Shown: piece by piece, positions 6,697 through 8,509 of the stretch
Layout: every line of letters starts with the position of its first letter
Position numbering within the stretch: position 1 is the first letter of the stretch
Assembly: GCA_902783825.1 (NCBI GenBank)
Contig: CACZSJ010000178.1
Span: 1-8,509 of the forward strand
Direction of reading: 5' to 3'
Source: Oscillospiraceae bacterium
GTDB taxonomy: Bacteria; Bacillota; Clostridia; Oscillospirales; Oscillospiraceae
DNA length: 8,509 nucleotides
The notes under the pieces: generated by a model
What the model was told of the DNA's origin: nothing
Databases searched by the model: none
What the model saw: the letters and a program-made list of their open reading frames with translations, nothing else
Program-made: the position numbers and the translations under genes

Positions 6697-8207
6697 GCTT
6701 GCCGCCTCTTGTCCGGCGTCCGCAGCAGCGGATCGCGAAATTTATCCAGAGATTTGGGAATACGCACCAGAAGGCGAAAGACGCCCAGAGGCTGCCCATC
6801 GCTGAGGGGCGCGGTGTAGTTGAGGCCGAAGCTGTTCATGTCGCTCAGATGGAGCAGCAGCAAACAGCAGCCCACGCCTACGCCAAAAAGACCTCCCAAT
6901 ATGGCGGCCAGCAGCAAGCCCAGCCGGGTGAGCCGTACGGCAAAGCCCAGATCTTGACTGGGCAGGGTATAGCAGGCAATGCCGGAAATGGCCACCACGA
7001 TGATGGCAATGGGAGAGACGACCCGCGCTTCCACCGCGGCCTGGCCCACGATCAGCGCCCCGATGATGGACACCGTATCGCCGATGGGATTTGGCAGCCG
7101 AAGACCGGCCTCCTGCAAAAGACTGAAGGCGGCCAGCATGCTGAGGACCTCCAAAGCGGTAGAAAAGGGCACGTACTGCTCCGCTTCGACAATGGACAAC
7201 AGCAGCCGCGTGGGAATCATCTCCTGATGATACATGGCTACCGCCACATAAAAGGCCGGCAGCAGCGCACTGAGGGCGAGGGCCAGATAGCGCAGCAGGG
7301 TCAGCAGAGTGGCAACGGTAAAATGCATGCTGCTGTCGCCGGTGACTTTCATGAACTCTGCGTAGGTCACCGGCAGAATCAGGCCCACCGGCAGTCCGTC
7401 GATCAGCAGGCCGACCCGGCCGTCCAGCAGATGCATGGCAAAGCGGTCGGGGCGCTCGGTGTGGAGCAGTTGTGGATGCGGAGACAAGGGCGCGTCTACA
7501 ATAGACTCTTCCAAAATCCCGACGGACAGCAGTGCGTCTACGTCCAGCGCATTGAGTCGCCGGATCAGCTCCGTTACCACATCCGGCGCCGCCAGCCCTT
7601 CCACGAACATGACGGAGACCCGGGTGTTGCTTCGACGGCCCACGGTGCACTCCGCCAGCTTCAGGCGAGGCGTGCAGATTCGGCGGCGAACCAGGGCCGT
7701 GTTGATCCGCAGGGTCTCCACAAAGGAATCCTTTGCGCCTTTCAGAGATTTTTCCAGGGTGGGCTCCGAAATGGCGCGGCACTCATCGCTACGCAGTTCA
7801 AAGGTCAGGGCCGCGTGAGAGGCGGAAAACAAGATGGCGCAGTGGCCGTGCGTTAGATCCGCAATCAGGCTGTCCATGTCCCGGCGCAGGTGCACGGAGT
7901 ATCGATACACCGCGCCCTGAAGAATCCGTTCCATGCAGGCCTCTTCGCTGTCCACGCCGCCTGCCCGGGCGGCCTGGGTCAGGGGGCGCAGCACCGCGTC
8001 CGTCACGTCACGGCCGGAAACCAGGCCGTCCAGCCAGCAGACCAGCAGGGACAGACGGCCGTCCAGGCCGTAATCGATCCGGCGGGTTTCAAAGTCGCTG
8101 CAGGCGGTAAAAAGCGTAGAAAGATACGAACCGGAAATGGCGGACGGATATTCCGGCGTCCTCCGGGGGTGGGGAGGCGAAAGTTTTTGATGATGATGCA
8201 TATCCAT
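6693..8207 (-). CDS. Spore germinant receptor A subunit (GerAA/GerKA family)
   Basis: About 504 residues if begun at the ATG at 8207. The soluble N-terminal half contains GAKDSFVETLRINTALVRRR (157-176), a hallmark of GerA proteins. The segment TERPDRFAMHLLDGRVGLLI (250-269) precedes the membrane half, which has HQEMIPTRLLL (327-337), LPNPIGDTVSIIGALIVGQA (371-390) and about five helices between 303 and 453. The A subunit joins B and C in the inner-membrane receptor of the dormant spore; recent work on GerA supports oligomeric ion-channel activity for this subunit. The gene is first in the operon and overlaps the C-subunit start by four bases. The start is uncertain: the frame opens at a TTG (8237), with ATG at 8207 and 8201, and none has a good Shine-Dalgarno. 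Family alignment favours 8207 or 8201. Confidence 0.93.
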   Translation of the reverse strand: MDMHHHQKLSPPHPRRTPEYPSAISGSYLSTLFTACSDFETRRIDYGLDGRLSLLVCWLDGLVSGRDVTDAVLRPLTQAARAGGVDSEEACMERILQGAVYRYSVHLRRDMDSLIADLTHGHCAILFSASHAALTFELRSDECRAISEPTLEKSLKGAKDSFVETLRINTALVRRRICTPRLKLAECTVGRRSNTRVSVMFVEGLAAPDVVTELIRRLNALDVDALLSVGILEESIVDAPLSPHPQLLHTERPDRFAMHLLDGRVGLLIDGLPVGLILPVTYAEFMKVTGDSSMHFTVATLLTLLRYLALALSALLPAFYVAVAMYHQEMIPTRLLLSIVEAEQYVPFSTALEVLSMLAAFSLLQEAGLRLPNPIGDTVSIIGALIVGQAAVEARVVSPIAIIVVAISGIACYTLPSQDLGFAVRLTRLGLLLAAILGGLFGVGVGCCLLLLHLSDMNSFGLNYTAPLSDGQPLGVFRLLVRIPKSLDKFRDPLLRTPDKRRQA

Positions 8208-8213
8208 ATGGGG

Positions 8214-8243
8214 TAGTATTTCCCAAAGAAAACGCAATATTTA
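8214..8243 (-). promoter_or_regulatory. Candidate sigma-G-like promoter of the germination operon
   Basis: On the minus strand TAAATA (8243-8238) and AATACTA (8220-8214) are separated by 17 bases. The -10 box differs at one position from the CATNMTA form of Bacillus subtilis sigma-G, and the -35 resembles its GHATR element with one mismatch. Sigma-G control would fit, since germinant-receptor operons are made in the forespore. The predicted start point, near 8206-8208, falls on the ATG at 8207, so either the message is nearly leaderless or this match is chance. Confidence 0.35.
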
Positions 8244-8294
8244 GTGGGTGTGCGAAAAGAGAAAAAAGAATGTTGTTTTTCTGCAAAAAAGTAG

Positions 8295-8323
8295 TTGACA
8301 GGGGCAAAAAAGGGTGCTATATT
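8295..8323 (+). promoter_or_regulatory. rRNA operon promoter P1
   Basis: A perfect TTGACA (8295-8300) is followed after 17 bases by TATATT (8318-8323), with an extended -10 TGC just before it. The preceding 40 bases are rich in A and T tracts, which would act as an UP element. It is the upstream one of two tandem promoters pointing out of the window. Confidence 0.8.
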
Positions 8324-8367
8324 AGCCAGGCTCCTGCAGAAAGACGGACTTTGCCACGCGGGAAGGT

Positions 8368-8402
8368 TCAAAATAAATTTTTCAAAAATCGAAAAATTTT
8401 TC
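8368..8402 (+). promoter_or_regulatory. A/T-rich UP element with inverted repeat before P2
   Basis: Thirty-five bases of almost pure A and T tracts end directly at the -35 box of P2. The AAATTTTTC (8375-8383) and GAAAAATTT (8391-8399) arms are a perfect inverted repeat around seven bases. The arrangement resembles the UP-element consensus bound by the RNA polymerase alpha C-terminal domain, and the tracts should also bend the DNA. Confidence 0.65.
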
Positions 8403-8434
8403 TTGACAGCAGGAAAAGCGCATGTTATTATAAT
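8403..8434 (+). promoter_or_regulatory. rRNA operon promoter P2
   Basis: TTGACA (8403-8408) is perfect. With a 17-base spacer the -10 is TATTAT (8426-8431), preceded by an extended TG at 8423-8424. An exact TATAAT at 8429-8434 also exists but would need a 20-base spacer. Transcription should start near 8438, about 70 bases before the window ends. Confidence 0.85.
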
Positions 8435-8437
8435 CGA

Positions 8438-8509
8438 GCTGTCGCCTTTTAGGGAGGCAGCGAGAGCGTGCACCTTGAAAATTGAACAATGCAAGAACAG
8501 CTTATGCAA
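8438..8509 (+). other. rRNA operon leader, 5' end of the precursor (16S lies beyond the window)
   Basis: Untranslated leader downstream of P2. It opens with an imperfect hairpin, GCTGTCGCC (8438-8446) with GGGAGGCAGC (8452-8461). The stretch CACCTTGAAAATTGAACAAT (8471-8490) is the kind of sequence found in leaders and spacers of rRNA operons in Firmicutes. No mature rRNA base is recognisable before the window ends. Confidence 0.72.
8469..8481 (+). promoter_or_regulatory. boxA-like rrn antitermination element
   Basis: TGCACCTTGAAAA resembles the E. coli rrn boxA TGCTCTTTAACAA. In rRNA operons this RNA element recruits NusB and S10 (NusE) to keep RNA polymerase from terminating early. Its place some 30 bases after the P2 start fits. 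Confidence 0.65.

Noticed and set aside
6684..7856. Plus-strand open frame of 390 codons across the receptor A subunit
   Set aside because: Gln/Gly/His/Arg-rich shadow translation with no family motif; the opposite strand encodes an unmistakable GerA protein.
8003..8509. Minus-strand open frame of 168 codons running through the intergenic region
   Set aside because: It crosses the rrn promoters and leader and the start of the receptor A gene in another frame; no family resemblance or ribosome binding site.
1..8509. Search for tRNA genes, CRISPR repeats, insertion sequences or defence genes
   Set aside because: No cloverleaf-like sequence, regularly spaced repeat, transposase motif or target-site duplication was seen on either strand.

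Overview
The window reads as chromosomal DNA from a GC-rich, endospore-forming member of the Bacillota, most likely Oscillospiraceae or a related Clostridia lineage. This rests on a complete GerA-type germinant-receptor operon, Gram-positive style Shine-Dalgarno sites, and an rRNA-operon leader with a Firmicutes-like boxA. The taxonomic placement is inference; the gene identities are not.

Layout. Positions 2-91 are the last codons of rpsT (ribosomal protein S20), followed by a clean intrinsic terminator. A strong sigma-A promoter then drives a YegS/DgkB/BmrU-type lipid kinase (236-1126). After a 134-base gap with a weak hairpin comes asnS, asparaginyl-tRNA synthetase (1261-2655). A GC-rich hairpin separates it from a membrane-anchored phosphodiester glycosidase (NAGPA-type) protein with a long uncharacterised N-terminal region (2718-4310). 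An 18-bp hairpin at 4343-4384 lies between two converging transcription units and serves both, more strongly the minus-strand one.

On the minus strand, 8207 down to 4394 is a three-gene germinant-receptor operon in the order A subunit, C subunit (lipoprotein), B subunit (permease). This is the gerK order rather than the gerA order of Bacillus subtilis. A and C overlap by ATGA, and the Shine-Dalgarno of B overlaps the stop of C. Together the three products would form one inner-membrane receptor of the dormant spore that senses small-molecule germinants.

The last 300 bases hold no gene. They contain two tandem plus-strand promoters with near-consensus boxes and A/T-rich upstream sequence, then a short leader with a boxA-like antitermination element. 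The window therefore stops just before what is almost certainly an rRNA operon, probably 16S. The germination operon is transcribed divergently from it.

I see no defence system, mobile element, CRISPR array, tRNA or other novel cassette. The window is mostly ordinary core genome. The points worth a second look are the cysteine-rich insert and unknown N-terminal region of the phosphodiester glycosidase, the unclear start of the receptor A subunit with a sigma-G-like promoter on top of it, the rrn promoter architecture, and a divergent C-terminal motif in AsnRS.
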